From Bacillus nakamurai (GTDB lineage Bacteria > Bacillota > Bacilli > Bacillales > Bacillaceae), in contig NZ_LSAZ01000043.1 of the NCBI RefSeq assembly GCF_001584325.1, positions 1-64,000 of the forward strand: a stretch of 64,000 nt of DNA, given 5' to 3'. The notes beneath the pieces were generated by a model that was not told the origin of the DNA, made no database searches, and worked only from the letters and a program-made list of their open reading frames with translations. The position numbers and the translations under genes are program-made. Positions 53,686 through 63,576 of this stretch are shown here, one piece after another; the first letter of the stretch is position 1, and each line of letters starts with the position of its first letter.

Positions 53686-54762
53686 TTGAAAAAACGCAAA
53701 ATCGGAATGGCTATGGCGCTCATTGCGGCAGCCGGGACCATATTAAGCGCATGCGGCTCAAGCGACAAAGCAAACGGCTCAGGCGGTGACAAAAAATTTA
53801 CCGTCGGGATGGTTACCGACATCGGCGGCGTCGATGACAAATCATTTAACCAGTCGGCTTGGGAAGGCATTCAGGCGTTCGGAAAAGACAACGGACTTGA
53901 AAAAGGCAAAAGCGGTTATGACTACCTTCAATCAAAATCAGATGCAGATTATACAACGAACTTAAATAAATTAGCGCGCGAGCACTTTGACCTGATTTAC
54001 GGCGTCGGCTACTTAATGCAAGATTCAATCAGCGAAATTGCTGATCAGCGCAAAGACACGAATTTCGCGATCATTGACGACGTTGTTAAAAAAGACAACG
54101 TAGCGAGCCTTACCTTTAAAGAGCAGGAAGGTTCATTCCTCGTCGGAGTGGCAGCCGCTTTATCGAGCAAAACGGGAAAAGTCGGCTTTGTAGGCGGAAT
54201 GGAGTCTGAATTAATCAAAAAATTCGAAATCGGCTTCCGCGCGGGTGTACAAGCTGCAAATCCGAAAGCGGCAGTTGAAGTGAAATACGCGGGCGGATTT
54301 GACAAAGCTGACGTCGGCAAGGCTACGGCAGAAAGCATGTACAAATCAGGCGTTGACGTGATTTATCATGCGGCCGGCGCAACCGGAACAGGCGTCTTCA
54401 CTGAAGCGAAAAACCTTAAAAAAGAAGATCCTAAACGGAGCGTGTGGGTCATTGGGGTTGATAAAGACCAGTACGCGGAAGGGCAAGTCGAAGGAACAAA
54501 AGACAACGTGACTCTGACGTCAATGGTTAAAAAGGTGGACACGGCCGTTGAAGACTTGACGAAAAAAGCAAAGAGCGGCAAATTCCCTGGCGGAAAAACG
54601 TTAACTTACGGTTTGGATCAAGATGCTGTCGGCATCTCCGACCACAAGGAAAATCTTTCTGACGATGTCATCAAAGCAGTGAATGATTGGAAGAAAAAAA
54701 TCACAGACGGGCTTGACGTCCCTTCGACTGATAAAGAATTGAAAACCTTCAAAACTGAGTAA
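53686..54762 (+). CDS. nupN: Nucleoside ABC transporter substrate-binding lipoprotein NupN (BmpA family)
   Basis: A 358-residue lipoprotein starting at TTG 53686 behind AGGGGGG: positively charged KKRKIG, hydrophobic stretch and lipobox LSAC with the lipidated Cys at about residue 22. The mature part is a BMP/PnrA-type periplasmic-binding fold, with [24 protein letters not shown] typical of nucleoside-binding BmpA proteins. In B. subtilis YufN-OPQ imports guanosine and other nucleosides and supports recycling. The four-gene order NOPQ and tight spacing confirm it. Confidence 0.95.
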   Translation: MKKRKIGMAMALIAAAGTILSACGSSDKANGSGGDKKFTVGMVTDIGGVDDKSFNQSAWEGIQAFGKDNGLEKGKSGYDYLQSKSDADYTTNLNKLAREHFDLIYGVGYLMQDSISEIADQRKDTNFAIIDDVVKKDNVASLTFKEQEGSFLVGVAAALSSKTGKVGFVGGMESELIKKFEIGFRAGVQAANPKAAVEVKYAGGFDKADVGKATAESMYKSGVDVIYHAAGATGTGVFTEAKNLKKEDPKRSVWVIGVDKDQYAEGQVEGTKDNVTLTSMVKKVDTAVEDLTKKAKSGKFPGGKTLTYGLDQDAVGISDHKENLSDDVIKAVNDWKKKITDGLDVPSTDKELKTFKTE

Positions 54763-54887
54763 GGATCAGGGGGTTCTTACCCCCTTTTTTCTTAAAAGAG
54801 CGGTGAAGGAAAAGCTGCAGCTCTTGCAGCTTTTCTTTTGCCGGGCTCTTTCTCACAAAGCATCTCTATAAAGGAGCGGTCAAATCG

Positions 54888-56420
54888 GTGGAATATATCA
54901 TTGAAATGCTCAAGATACGCAAGGAATTTCCTGGTATCGTCGCCAACGATAACATTACTCTCCAAGTGAAAAAAGGCGAAATTCACGCCCTGCTGGGTGA
55001 AAACGGCGCGGGAAAATCCACTCTCATGAATGTCCTGTTCGGCCTGTATCAGCCTGAAAAAGGCGAGATCCGGGTGCGGGGCGAACGCGTTCACATTAAC
55101 AGCCCGAACAAAGCCAATGACCTCGGCATCGGCATGGTGCATCAGCATTTTATGCTTGTTGACACCTTTACGGTTTCAGAAAATATTATTCTCGGCAAAG
55201 AACCGAAAAAGCTCGGCAGAATTGATAAACAGAGGGCAGCCCAAGACGTGCGTGATATTTCTGACCGTTACGGGCTGCAAATTGATCCGGATGCCAAAGT
55301 TGCCGATATCGCTGTCGGCATGCAGCAGCGCGCCGAGATTTTAAAGACTCTCTATCGCGGCGCCGAGATTCTCATTTTTGACGAACCGACTGCGGTGCTG
55401 ACTCCGCATGAAATTCAAGAACTCATTCAAATTATGAAAAACTTGGTCAATGAAGGTAAATCTATTATTCTCATCACCCACAAATTAAAAGAAATTATGG
55501 AAGTGTGCGACCGGGTGACCATCATCCGCAAAGGAAAAGGCATTAAGACGCTGGATGTGGCGAATACGGATAAAGATGAGCTGGCAAGCCTTATGGTCGG
55601 ACGAGAGGTTTCATTTAAAACGGACAAAAAAGCGGCTGACCCGAAACAAGAAGTGCTCGCGCTTTCTCAAGTGACGGTCAAGGACGCGCGCGGAGTTGAG
55701 GCGGTCAAACAGCTGTCCCTCTCTGTCAGAGCCGGTGAAATTGTCGGCATCGCGGGCGTTGACGGAAATGGACAGTCTGAACTCATCGAAGCCATTACCG
55801 GCCTCAGAAAAACGCATTCCGGAACGATCACGTTAAACGGCAAGCCTTTGCAAAACCTGCCGCCGCGAAAAGTCACCGAATCAGGCATCGGGCATATTCC
55901 GCAGGACCGCCATAAACACGGGCTTGTCCTTGATTTTCCGATCGGTGAAAATATCGTGCTGCAAAATTATTACCAAAAACCCTACTCCTCTTTCGGCATA
56001 TTAAACAACCTCGCTATCTATGACAAAGCGCGCAGCCTGATTGAAGAATACGATGTCAGAACCCCTGATGAATATACGCCTGCACGGGCGCTGTCGGGAG
56101 GAAACCAGCAAAAGGCCATTATCGGCCGGGAAGTGGACAGAAATCCCGATCTTTTAATCGCAGCCCAGCCGACACGGGGGCTGGATGTCGGCGCAATTGA
56201 ATTCGTCCACAAAAAGCTGATTGAGCAGCGGGACGCCGGCAAAGCGGTGCTGCTGTTATCATTTGAGCTTGATGAAATTATGAATGTAAGCGACAGAATC
56301 GCCGTCATTTTTGAAGGCAGCATCATCGCAAACGTCAATCCGCTTGAAACAAACGAGCAGGAGCTCGGGCTTTTAATGGCGGGAAGTAAGCAAATGGAAG
56401 CGGGGAAAACACATGATTAA
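54888..56420 (+). CDS. nupO: Nucleoside ABC transporter ATPase NupO
   Basis: A 510-residue double ATPase of the sugar/nucleoside importer type. The first half has Walker A GENGAGKS (about 38-45), VGMQQRAEIL and Walker B ILIFDEPTAVL. The second half is degenerate at Walker A (GVDGNGQSE) but has the ABC signature LSGGNQQKAIIGR and AAQPTRGLD at Walker B, the usual asymmetric arrangement in this class. GTG start with AAGGAGCGG upstream. Its stop overlaps nupP by eight bases. Confidence 0.95.
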   Translation: MEYIIEMLKIRKEFPGIVANDNITLQVKKGEIHALLGENGAGKSTLMNVLFGLYQPEKGEIRVRGERVHINSPNKANDLGIGMVHQHFMLVDTFTVSENIILGKEPKKLGRIDKQRAAQDVRDISDRYGLQIDPDAKVADIAVGMQQRAEILKTLYRGAEILIFDEPTAVLTPHEIQELIQIMKNLVNEGKSIILITHKLKEIMEVCDRVTIIRKGKGIKTLDVANTDKDELASLMVGREVSFKTDKKAADPKQEVLALSQVTVKDARGVEAVKQLSLSVRAGEIVGIAGVDGNGQSELIEAITGLRKTHSGTITLNGKPLQNLPPRKVTESGIGHIPQDRHKHGLVLDFPIGENIVLQNYYQKPYSSFGILNNLAIYDKARSLIEEYDVRTPDEYTPARALSGGNQQKAIIGREVDRNPDLLIAAQPTRGLDVGAIEFVHKKLIEQRDAGKAVLLLSFELDEIMNVSDRIAVIFEGSIIANVNPLETNEQELGLLMAGSKQMEAGKTHD

Positions 56421-57459
56421 TCGACTTTCTCATCTGGCTGTTCCGCTGATTGCCATCATTTTTGGTTTAGCGGCGGGAGCCGTCATCATGCTCGCCAGCG
56501 GATATAATGTCATCAGCGGATATTCGGCTCTCTGGAACGGCATCTTCGGTGAAGTGTATTACATAGGGGAAACGGTCCGGCAGATTACGCCTTATATTTT
56601 GTCCGGCTTGGCGGTGGCGTTTGCCTTTCGGGCGGGTCTGTTCAATATCGGCGTTGAAGGACAGCTGCTTGTCGGCTGGACCGCAGCTGTCTGGGCAGGC
56701 ACTTCCTTTGACGCCCCGGCTTATATCCACCTCCCGCTTGCTTTATTGGCAGCGGCCGCCGCGGGCGGGCTTTGGGGATTGATTCCCGGATTTTTAAAAG
56801 CGCGTTTTTATGTCCATGAAGTCATTGTCACAATCATGATGAATTATATCGCCCTTCATTTAACAAATTATCTGATCTCCAATGTCATGACGGATCACCG
56901 GGACAAAACGGCAAAAATTCATGAAAGCGCCTCTCTCCGCTCGCCATTTTTAGAGCAGCTGACGGATTATTCCCGACTTCACTGGGGCATTCTGATCGCT
57001 CTTTTTATGGCTGTCGTCATGTGGTTTGTCATTCATAAGACAAGGAGCGGATTTGAATTCCGCGCAGTCGGCTTTAATCAGCACGCCGCACAGTACGCCG
57101 GAATGAGCGTCAGAAAAAATATGATGTACTCCATGCTGATTTCAGGAGCTTTTGCCGGACTTGCCGGTGCGATGGAAGGACTCGGCACCTTCCAATACGC
57201 GGCGGTTAAGGGCGCCTTTACCGGCGTCGGCTTCGACGGAATCGCGGTCGCCCTTCTCGGCGGCAATACGGCCATCGGCGCAGTTCTTGCGGCATGTCTG
57301 CTTGGCGGTCTTAAAGTCGGCGCGTTAAATATGCCGATTGAATCAGGCGTGCCTTCAGAAGTCGTTGATATCGTGATTGCCATTATTATTTTATTTGTAG
57401 CGTCAAGTTACGCCATCCGTCTTGTGCTTGATAAATTGAAGAAAAAGGGGGCGAAGTAA
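56413..57459 (+). CDS. nupP: Nucleoside ABC transporter permease NupP
   Basis: A 348-residue membrane permease of the BPD_transp_2 (RbsC-like) family with about eight to ten transmembrane helices; typical RAGLFNIGVEGQLLVGWTAAVWAG and GEFRAVG-type (GFEFRAVGFNQHAAQYAGMSV) motifs for ATPase contact. It begins within the end of nupO (ATGATTAA) and its stop abuts the GTG start of nupQ, so translation of the operon is coupled. Confidence 0.94.
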   Translation: MINRLSHLAVPLIAIIFGLAAGAVIMLASGYNVISGYSALWNGIFGEVYYIGETVRQITPYILSGLAVAFAFRAGLFNIGVEGQLLVGWTAAVWAGTSFDAPAYIHLPLALLAAAAAGGLWGLIPGFLKARFYVHEVIVTIMMNYIALHLTNYLISNVMTDHRDKTAKIHESASLRSPFLEQLTDYSRLHWGILIALFMAVVMWFVIHKTRSGFEFRAVGFNQHAAQYAGMSVRKNMMYSMLISGAFAGLAGAMEGLGTFQYAAVKGAFTGVGFDGIAVALLGGNTAIGAVLAACLLGGLKVGALNMPIESGVPSEVVDIVIAIIILFVASSYAIRLVLDKLKKKGAK

Positions 57460-58419
57460 GTGGACTTCCTGCAGATCTTATCCATTATTGTCCCGGCAAC
57501 ACTCGTATACGCAGCCCCGCTTATTTTAACCGCTCTCGGCGGCGTGTTTTCCGAAAGATCGGGCGTTGTCAATATCGGTTTGGAAGGGCTGATGATTATC
57601 GGCGCCTTTACAAGTGTGCTGTTTAACTTATTTCTCGGACATCAGCTCGGGGCCGCGACGCCGTGGCTCGCCTTGATTGCAGCGATGATTGCGGGAGTCC
57701 TGTTCTCGCTGATACACGCGGCCGCTGCCGTTTCCTTCCGCGCCGATCAGACCGTAACCGGTGTGGCAATTAATATGCTGGCCTTAGGCGCGACGCTTTT
57801 TATCGTCAAGCTCATATACGGAAAAGCGCAGACGGATAAAATCCCTGAGCCCTTTTATAAAACAAATATTCCCGGTTTGAGTGACATTCCGGTTTTAGGA
57901 AAGATTTTCTTTTCTGATGTGTATTATACGTCAATCTTAGCTATCGTTCTGGCCTTTATTTCTTGGTTCATTTTATTCAAAACACCGTTCGGGCTTCGCA
58001 TCCGTTCGGTCGGGGAACATCCGATGGCGGCTGATACGATGGGTGTAAACGTGTTTAAGATGCGTTATATCGGCGTCATGATCAGCGGACTGTTCGGCGG
58101 TCTCGGCGGCGGTGTATATGCTTCTACAATCGCGCTTGATTTCACTCATTCCACCATTTCCGGTCAAGGCTTTATCGCGCTTGCCGCGCTTGTCTTCGGC
58201 AAATGGCATCCGATCGGAGCGCTCGGGGCAGCGCTGTTTTTCGGATTTGCGCAAAGCTTAAGCATTATCGGTTCGCTTTTGCCCCTTTTCAAAGACATAC
58301 CGAATGTGTATATGCTGATGGCTCCTTACATCTTAACCATTCTCGCGCTTGCCGGATTTATCGGCCGCGCGGATGCGCCTAAAGCAAACGGCATCCCTTA
58401 CATTAAGGGTAAACGCTGA
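57460..58419 (+). CDS. nupQ: Nucleoside ABC transporter permease NupQ
   Basis: A 319-residue second permease of the same family: ERSGVVNIGLEGLMIIGAF near the N terminus and FGLRIRSVGEHPMAADTMGVNV as coupling region. Forms the heteromeric pore with NupP. The GTG start directly follows the nupP stop (TAAGTG) with Shine-Dalgarno AAAAAGGGGG within nupP. In B. subtilis the malate transporter maeN follows this gene but here yufS and the mrp operon follow. Confidence 0.94.
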   Translation: MDFLQILSIIVPATLVYAAPLILTALGGVFSERSGVVNIGLEGLMIIGAFTSVLFNLFLGHQLGAATPWLALIAAMIAGVLFSLIHAAAAVSFRADQTVTGVAINMLALGATLFIVKLIYGKAQTDKIPEPFYKTNIPGLSDIPVLGKIFFSDVYYTSILAIVLAFISWFILFKTPFGLRIRSVGEHPMAADTMGVNVFKMRYIGVMISGLFGGLGGGVYASTIALDFTHSTISGQGFIALAALVFGKWHPIGALGAALFFGFAQSLSIIGSLLPLFKDIPNVYMLMAPYILTILALAGFIGRADAPKANGIPYIKGKR

Positions 58420-58424
58420 AAAAC

Positions 58425-58470
58425 AGACAGAAAAAGAGTTCCGCGCCCTTGCGCCGGAACTCTTTTTATC
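58425..58470. terminator. Terminator between nupQ and yufS
   Basis: AAAAAGAGTTCCG and CGGAACTCTTTTT form a hairpin (loop about 13 bases, with an inner GCGC/GCGC pairing) and T run, ending nupNOPQ; on the minus strand it may also end yufS. Confidence 0.8.
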
Positions 58471-58684
58471 TGTTGACGATCCTCATATATTCCCGCGGCT
58501 GAAATGGCTCCCGCATCGATTCAGCCGCGCTTAATCTTCCGTGCGCGTATTCCGTATCCAGAAAAAACCGCTCCCACTCATCGACTCTCATTTGATGCCG
58601 TCCTTTATGCAAGCCGTCCGCTATGAATGTTCCTGCGATGATGGAACAAAATAATCCTGTACATACAGCAGCTTTTCTTTTCAT
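58466..58684 (-). CDS. yufS: Small exported or anchored protein YufS
   Basis: A 72-residue protein with an N-terminal signal-anchor (MKRKAAVCTGLFCSIIAGTF, with basic start and 15-residue hydrophobic core) and a hydrophilic Arg/Glu-rich remainder (MRVDEWERFFLDTEYAHGR, REYMRIVNR). Function unknown. Matches B. subtilis yufS in position (just before mrpA, opposite strand) and type. Shine-Dalgarno is AAGGAGC. Confidence 0.78.
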   Translation of the reverse strand: MKRKAAVCTGLFCSIIAGTFIADGLHKGRHQMRVDEWERFFLDTEYAHGRLSAAESMREPFQPREYMRIVNR

Positions 58685-58925
58685 CTGATCAGCTCCTTAT
58701 ATTCAGCTTGATCAGAAAGAGAAATGGATATACAAAAACAAAAATGTTTGATAAATTTATTTTGAGGTCAAAAGACCATATAATTAAAAGAGGAATACAT
58801 TATGCCGTAGCAGGGTAAAAAAAAGTGCGATATAATTTGTACTGGGTCCTATGACCGTGAATTTATTTTATTCACTCATACATAAAGCAGTTGCTTGTCA
58901 AAAAACAAGCGAAGGAGGTCTTCTG

Positions 58926-61328
58926 TTGCAGCTGTTACATTTAGCGATTTTGGCGCCTTTTTTATTTGCATGTATTGTTCCCTTTCTCTGGAAATGGGTA
59001 AAAAACGTTCATACTGGCTGGTTTGTGCTGGTCTTGCCCGTCTTGCTGTTCATTTACTTTATCAGCATGCTCCGTATGACGATGGCGGGAGAAACCATTC
59101 GTTCCGTGGCCGAATGGATTCCGTCACTCGGTATTAACTTTACCGTTTATATTGACGGGCTAGGGCTTTTATTCGCTTTATTGATTACGGGTATCGGCTC
59201 TTTAGTTACGCTGTACAGCATTTATTACTTATCTAAAGACAAGGAGAAGCTCGGCCCCTTTTATGTTTACTTGCTGATGTTTATGGGCGCGATGCTCGGT
59301 GTTGTGCTCGTTGATAACGTCATTGTGCTTTATATGTTCTGGGAGCTGACAAGCCTGTCTTCTTTCTTATTGATCGGGTATTGGTATAAGCGGGAGAAAT
59401 CACGCTACGGCGCGGTAAAATCGCTTTTGATCACCGTAGGCGGCGGGCTTTGCATGCTCGGCGGCTTTATCCTTCTTTACCTTATCACGGACTCATTCAG
59501 TATCAGGGAAATGGTCAATCAGGTGCATTTAATCACCGGCCATCCGTTCTTTATCCCGGCGATGATTCTCCTGTTATTAGGGGCATTTACGAAGTCGGCG
59601 CAGTTTCCGTTTTACATTTGGCTGCCTGACGCGATGGAGGCGCCCACTCCTGTCAGCGCCTATCTTCATTCCGCCACAATGGTGAAGGCAGGAATTTATC
59701 TCATTGCCAGATTCAGTCCGATTTTTGCGTTTTCACCCGTGTGGTTTTGGACGGTTGCTTCTGTGGGCCTCATCACGATGGTATGGGCATCATTCCAGGC
59801 GGTCAGACAAACTGATTTAAAATCAATTTTGGCTTTTTCCACAGTCAGCCAGCTCGGAATGATTGTGTCCATGCTCGGTGCCGGAGCCGCCGCTCTCCAT
59901 TATCAGCACTCGGAGTATTTTACGGCAGCTGTGATGGCGGCTGTGTTTCACTTGATTAACCATGCCACATTTAAAGGAAGCCTATTTATGGCGGTCGGTA
60001 TTATTGATCATGAGACAGGGACGAGAGATATCCGCAGGCTTGGCGGGCTGATGGCGGTCATGCCGATTACGTTCACCGTCTCGCTGATCGGTACGTTTTC
60101 CATGGCAGGCCTTCCGCCTTTTAACGGCTTTTTGAGCAAGGAAATGTTCTTTACAAGTATGCTGCGGATTTCCCATGCAGATATTTTTCACCTTGATACG
60201 TGGGGAGTGCTGTTCCCCGTCCTCGCGTGGGTCGGCAGCGTGTTTACTTTCATCTACAGCATGAAGCTGTTCTTCAGGACATTCAGAGGAACAGCCAAGT
60301 TTGACCAGCTCGAAAAGGCACCGCACGAGGCTCCGCTCGGCATGCTGATTTCGCCTGTCATCCTTGCCGCTTGTGCAGTCAGCCTGTTTTTCGTACCGAA
60401 CATTTTGTCATACAGCCTGATTGAACCGGCGATGAATTCAATTTATCCGGCTCTGTTAACCGGCGGTGACACATTCCATGTCCACATTTCACAGTGGCAT
60501 GGGGTGACGGCTGAGGTACTGATGACCCTCGGCATTATCATTGTCGGTACGATCGGTTATGTGACGTTATCTAAATGGGAACGGCTGTATGAGCTGTTTC
60601 CGAAAAAACTGACGCTGAACCGCCTTTACGACAGCATAACGGGCAGCATGGAAAAAAGGTCTTATCAGCTGACGTCATCTTATATGACCGGTTTTTTAAG
60701 AGATTATCTGCTGTATATCTTTGCCGCTTTTATTATTCTCATCGGATCAGCGCTTGCGCTGAAAGGCGGATTTTCATTTACAACGAAGGAAATGGCGGAG
60801 ATCGGGCCGTATGAAATCGTCTTATCACTCGTCATGGTGAGCGCGACGGCGGCAACCGTCTTCGCCAAGTCACGGCTGACAGCGATTATCTCACTCGGCG
60901 TCGTCGGCTACACGCTGGCGCTGTTTTTCGTCATCTTCAGAGCGCCCGATTTGGCGCTGACTCAGCTTGTCATTGAGACGATATCCGTCGCTCTGTTTCT
61001 TCTTTGTTTCTATCATCTGCCGAAGATGCAGAGGAAAAAGAAGACAAGAACATTCCGAATGACGAATGTTGTGATATCACTCGGCGTCGGCCTTATTGTC
61101 ACACTGCTCGGGATCGCGTCTTCAAGCGAAAAAACAAAGGACAGCATCGCTTCCTTTTTCACCGCGTACAGCCATAAGCTGGGCGGAGGCAATAACATCG
61201 TCAATGTCATCCTGGTGGATTTCAGGGGCTTTGATACGATGTTTGAGATTACGGTGCTGACGATTGCCGCTCTCGGGATTTACAGTATGATCAGAACGAA
61301 AGTCAAAGAGGAGGGAGAAGAGCGTTGA
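58926..61328 (+). CDS. mrpA: Na+/H+ antiporter subunit MrpA
   Basis: An 800-residue, about 20-helix subunit homologous to NuoL/ND5 of respiratory complex I, with a C-terminal MrpB-like extension. Key ion-path residues are visible in MYMFWELTSLSSFLLIGYWY and LINHATFKGSLFMAVG. The start TTG 58926 behind AAGGAGG is preferred to the ATG-like start 25 codons earlier. Mrp (Sha) complexes expel Na+ and cholate and are needed for alkali and salt tolerance and for sporulation in B. subtilis. First gene of mrpABCDEFG. Confidence 0.96.
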   Translation: MQLLHLAILAPFLFACIVPFLWKWVKNVHTGWFVLVLPVLLFIYFISMLRMTMAGETIRSVAEWIPSLGINFTVYIDGLGLLFALLITGIGSLVTLYSIYYLSKDKEKLGPFYVYLLMFMGAMLGVVLVDNVIVLYMFWELTSLSSFLLIGYWYKREKSRYGAVKSLLITVGGGLCMLGGFILLYLITDSFSIREMVNQVHLITGHPFFIPAMILLLLGAFTKSAQFPFYIWLPDAMEAPTPVSAYLHSATMVKAGIYLIARFSPIFAFSPVWFWTVASVGLITMVWASFQAVRQTDLKSILAFSTVSQLGMIVSMLGAGAAALHYQHSEYFTAAVMAAVFHLINHATFKGSLFMAVGIIDHETGTRDIRRLGGLMAVMPITFTVSLIGTFSMAGLPPFNGFLSKEMFFTSMLRISHADIFHLDTWGVLFPVLAWVGSVFTFIYSMKLFFRTFRGTAKFDQLEKAPHEAPLGMLISPVILAACAVSLFFVPNILSYSLIEPAMNSIYPALLTGGDTFHVHISQWHGVTAEVLMTLGIIIVGTIGYVTLSKWERLYELFPKKLTLNRLYDSITGSMEKRSYQLTSSYMTGFLRDYLLYIFAAFIILIGSALALKGGFSFTTKEMAEIGPYEIVLSLVMVSATAATVFAKSRLTAIISLGVVGYTLALFFVIFRAPDLALTQLVIETISVALFLLCFYHLPKMQRKKKTRTFRMTNVVISLGVGLIVTLLGIASSSEKTKDSIASFFTAYSHKLGGGNNIVNVILVDFRGFDTMFEITVLTIAALGIYSMIRTKVKEEGEER

Positions 61329-61756
61329 GAGAGCATAAAACAAATGACATCATCATGCAGACAGTAACCAAGCTGGTATCCTTTATCATCCTGCTTTTCT
61401 CTTTCTATTTATTTTTATCCGGGCATAACGCACCGGGCGGTGGATTTGTCGGCGGATTGATTACGTCTTCGGCCATCGTGCTTTTGCTTTTAGCTTTTGA
61501 TTTAAAGACGGTTCAATCCATTTTACCTGTTAATTTTATTTATGTAGCGGGCGCGGGTCTCTTGATCGCGATTGCAACGGGAGCCGGATCGTTCCTTTTC
61601 GGAGCGCCCTTTCTGAGCCATACATTCGGCCATTTTCAGCTCCCCCTGCTCGGAAAAACGGAGCTGGCGACGGCCACTTTGTTTGATTTAGGCGTGTATC
61701 TCGTTGTCGTCGGCGTTACGATGACCATTATTCAAACGATTGGAGAGGAAGAATAA
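61325..61756 (+). CDS. mrpB: Na+/H+ antiporter subunit MrpB
   Basis: A 143-residue membrane protein with four helices, with the MnhB signature NAPGGGFVGGLI (about 37-48) in the second helix. It forms part of the seven-subunit Mrp complex. TTG start overlaps the mrpA stop (TTGA). GGAGAAGAG lies just upstream. Confidence 0.95.
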   Translation: MREHKTNDIIMQTVTKLVSFIILLFSFYLFLSGHNAPGGGFVGGLITSSAIVLLLLAFDLKTVQSILPVNFIYVAGAGLLIAIATGAGSFLFGAPFLSHTFGHFQLPLLGKTELATATLFDLGVYLVVVGVTMTIIQTIGEEE

Positions 61757-62097
61757 TGGAAATCTTAATGTCTGTCATCGCTGGTATTTTGTTTATGGCT
61801 GCAACCTATTTGCTGCTTTCTAAAAGTCTTTTGCGCGTCATTATCGGGACCGCTCTTTTAAGCCACGGCGTGCATTTGCTGCTTTTGACAATGGGCGGCC
61901 TGAAAAAAGGCGCCCCTCCTATTTTAGGCGGAAAAAGCACGTCATTTGTCGATCCGCTGCCGCAAGCGCTGATACTGACGGCGATCGTCATTTCATTCGG
62001 CGTCACTTCCTTCCTGCTCGTCATGGCGTTTCGCGCCTATCAGGAATTGAAGTCGGATGATATGGATCAAATGAGGGGAAATGATCAACATGAATAA
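61756..62097 (+). CDS. mrpC: Na+/H+ antiporter subunit MrpC
   Basis: A 113-residue, three-helix subunit homologous to complex I NuoK, with LLLTMGG and DPLPQALILTAIVISFG signature. Start ATG overlaps the mrpB stop (TAATG) by one base; GGAGAGGAAG precedes. Translation is coupled. Its stop overlaps mrpD by eight bases. Confidence 0.95.
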   Translation: MEILMSVIAGILFMAATYLLLSKSLLRVIIGTALLSHGVHLLLLTMGGLKKGAPPILGGKSTSFVDPLPQALILTAIVISFGVTSFLLVMAFRAYQELKSDDMDQMRGNDQHE

Positions 62098-63571
62098 TTT
62101 TGTGATACTGCCTATCCTGCTGCCGCTTCTGGCCGCAGTTCTCTTAATATTTATGAACAGGAACGTCATGCTGATGCGGATATTCAGCACCGCCGTCTCC
62201 GCTGTTTCCATTGTGATCAGCGCTATCCTCGTTCAAACCGTCTTTACAGGCGGGGTTCAGACCTTAACACTTGGCGGCTGGAAAGCGCCGTACGGCATTG
62301 TGCTCGCTGCAGACCAGCTGGCCAGCCTGCTTGTTCTGACAACCGCTGTCATCGGATTGCTCGTTATCCTCTATTCCTTCCGCTCCATCGGAGAAAAACG
62401 GGAGCGCGCATTCTATTATTCCGCCGTGCAATTTCTTCTCGCCGGCGTGAGCGGAGCGTTTTTAACGGGTGATTTGTTTAACATGTACGTCTTTTTTGAG
62501 CTTCTGCTTATCGCGTCTTATATGCTGATCGTGCTGGGCGGGACGAAGATTCAATTGAGAGAGTCATTGAAATATATCGTGTTTAACATTGTGTCATCTG
62601 CGTTTTTTGTCATCGGCGTCGGTTACTTGTATGCCGTGACGGGAACGCTGAATATGGCCGACTTAAGCGTAAAAATAAGCGAGTCGGGCCAGACGGGACT
62701 GATCACGGTCATCGGCGTGCTGTTTCTCGTCGTATTCGGTTTAAAGGGCGGGATCTTCCCTCTGTACTTCTGGATGCCGGGTTCTTATTACGCGCCGCCG
62801 ACGGCGATTTCAGCCTTGTTCGGGTCTCTTTTAACAAAAGTCGGGCTGTACGCGATCTTGAGGGTATTTACGCTGATCTTTATTCACGATACCGGCTTTA
62901 CCCATCAGCTGATGATGTGGCTTGCGATGCTGACGGTTTTATTCGGTGTGATCGGGTCTATCGCCTATGCCGATGTCATGAAAATCGTCATCTACAATAT
63001 TATTACAGCCGTCGGCGTGATCTTATTCGGAATCGCCATGAACACTCCCGCCTCCATTCAGGGAGCGATTTATTATCTGATTCACGATATGCTGATTAAA
63101 GGGGCTTTGTTTATGCTTGCAGGAACGCTCATTGCTTTGACGGGCACAGCCAGTCTGCATAAAATGAGCGGTCTGATCACCCGCTACCCCGTTTTAGGCT
63201 GGATGTTTTTTATATCCGGCATCTCTCTGGCCGGCATACCGCCGTTCAGCGGATTTATAGGCAAGCTGAAAATTGCAGAAGGCGGTTTTGATCGCGGGGA
63301 AATGCTGTTTTCCGTATTGATTCTGCTGTCAAGCCTGCTTGTTCTGTATTCAGTGCTGAAGATTTTTATTACGGCTTTTTGGGGGGAAGAAAAGGAAACA
63401 CCAGCCGGGGGCAATCGTTCTGCAAAAGGACTTCTTTATCCGGCCGCTGTTTTTCTCCTCTTATCGCTTGCGTTCGGACTCGGAACCGAATGGGTGTCAC
63501 CGTATGTCAATCAGGCCGCTGAGACTCTGCTGAACCCGGAAAAATACATTGAAGCTGTTTTGAAGGAGTAG
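62090..63571 (+). CDS. mrpD: Na+/H+ antiporter subunit MrpD
   Basis: A 493-residue subunit homologous to NuoM/NuoN, 14 helices, with DLFNMYVFFELLLIASYMLI (Glu in helix 5), FGLKGGIFPLYFWMPGSYYAPPTAISALFG and YYLIHDMLIKGALFMLAG as conserved proton-channel segments. The ATG at 62090 (MNNFVILP) behind GAGGGG is chosen over one three codons earlier. Likely forms the antiporter core with MrpA. Confidence 0.95.
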   Translation: MNNFVILPILLPLLAAVLLIFMNRNVMLMRIFSTAVSAVSIVISAILVQTVFTGGVQTLTLGGWKAPYGIVLAADQLASLLVLTTAVIGLLVILYSFRSIGEKRERAFYYSAVQFLLAGVSGAFLTGDLFNMYVFFELLLIASYMLIVLGGTKIQLRESLKYIVFNIVSSAFFVIGVGYLYAVTGTLNMADLSVKISESGQTGLITVIGVLFLVVFGLKGGIFPLYFWMPGSYYAPPTAISALFGSLLTKVGLYAILRVFTLIFIHDTGFTHQLMMWLAMLTVLFGVIGSIAYADVMKIVIYNIITAVGVILFGIAMNTPASIQGAIYYLIHDMLIKGALFMLAGTLIALTGTASLHKMSGLITRYPVLGWMFFISGISLAGIPPFSGFIGKLKIAEGGFDRGEMLFSVLILLSSLLVLYSVLKIFITAFWGEEKETPAGGNRSAKGLLYPAAVFLLLSLAFGLGTEWVSPYVNQAAETLLNPEKYIEAVLKE

Positions 63572-63576
63572 ATGGC

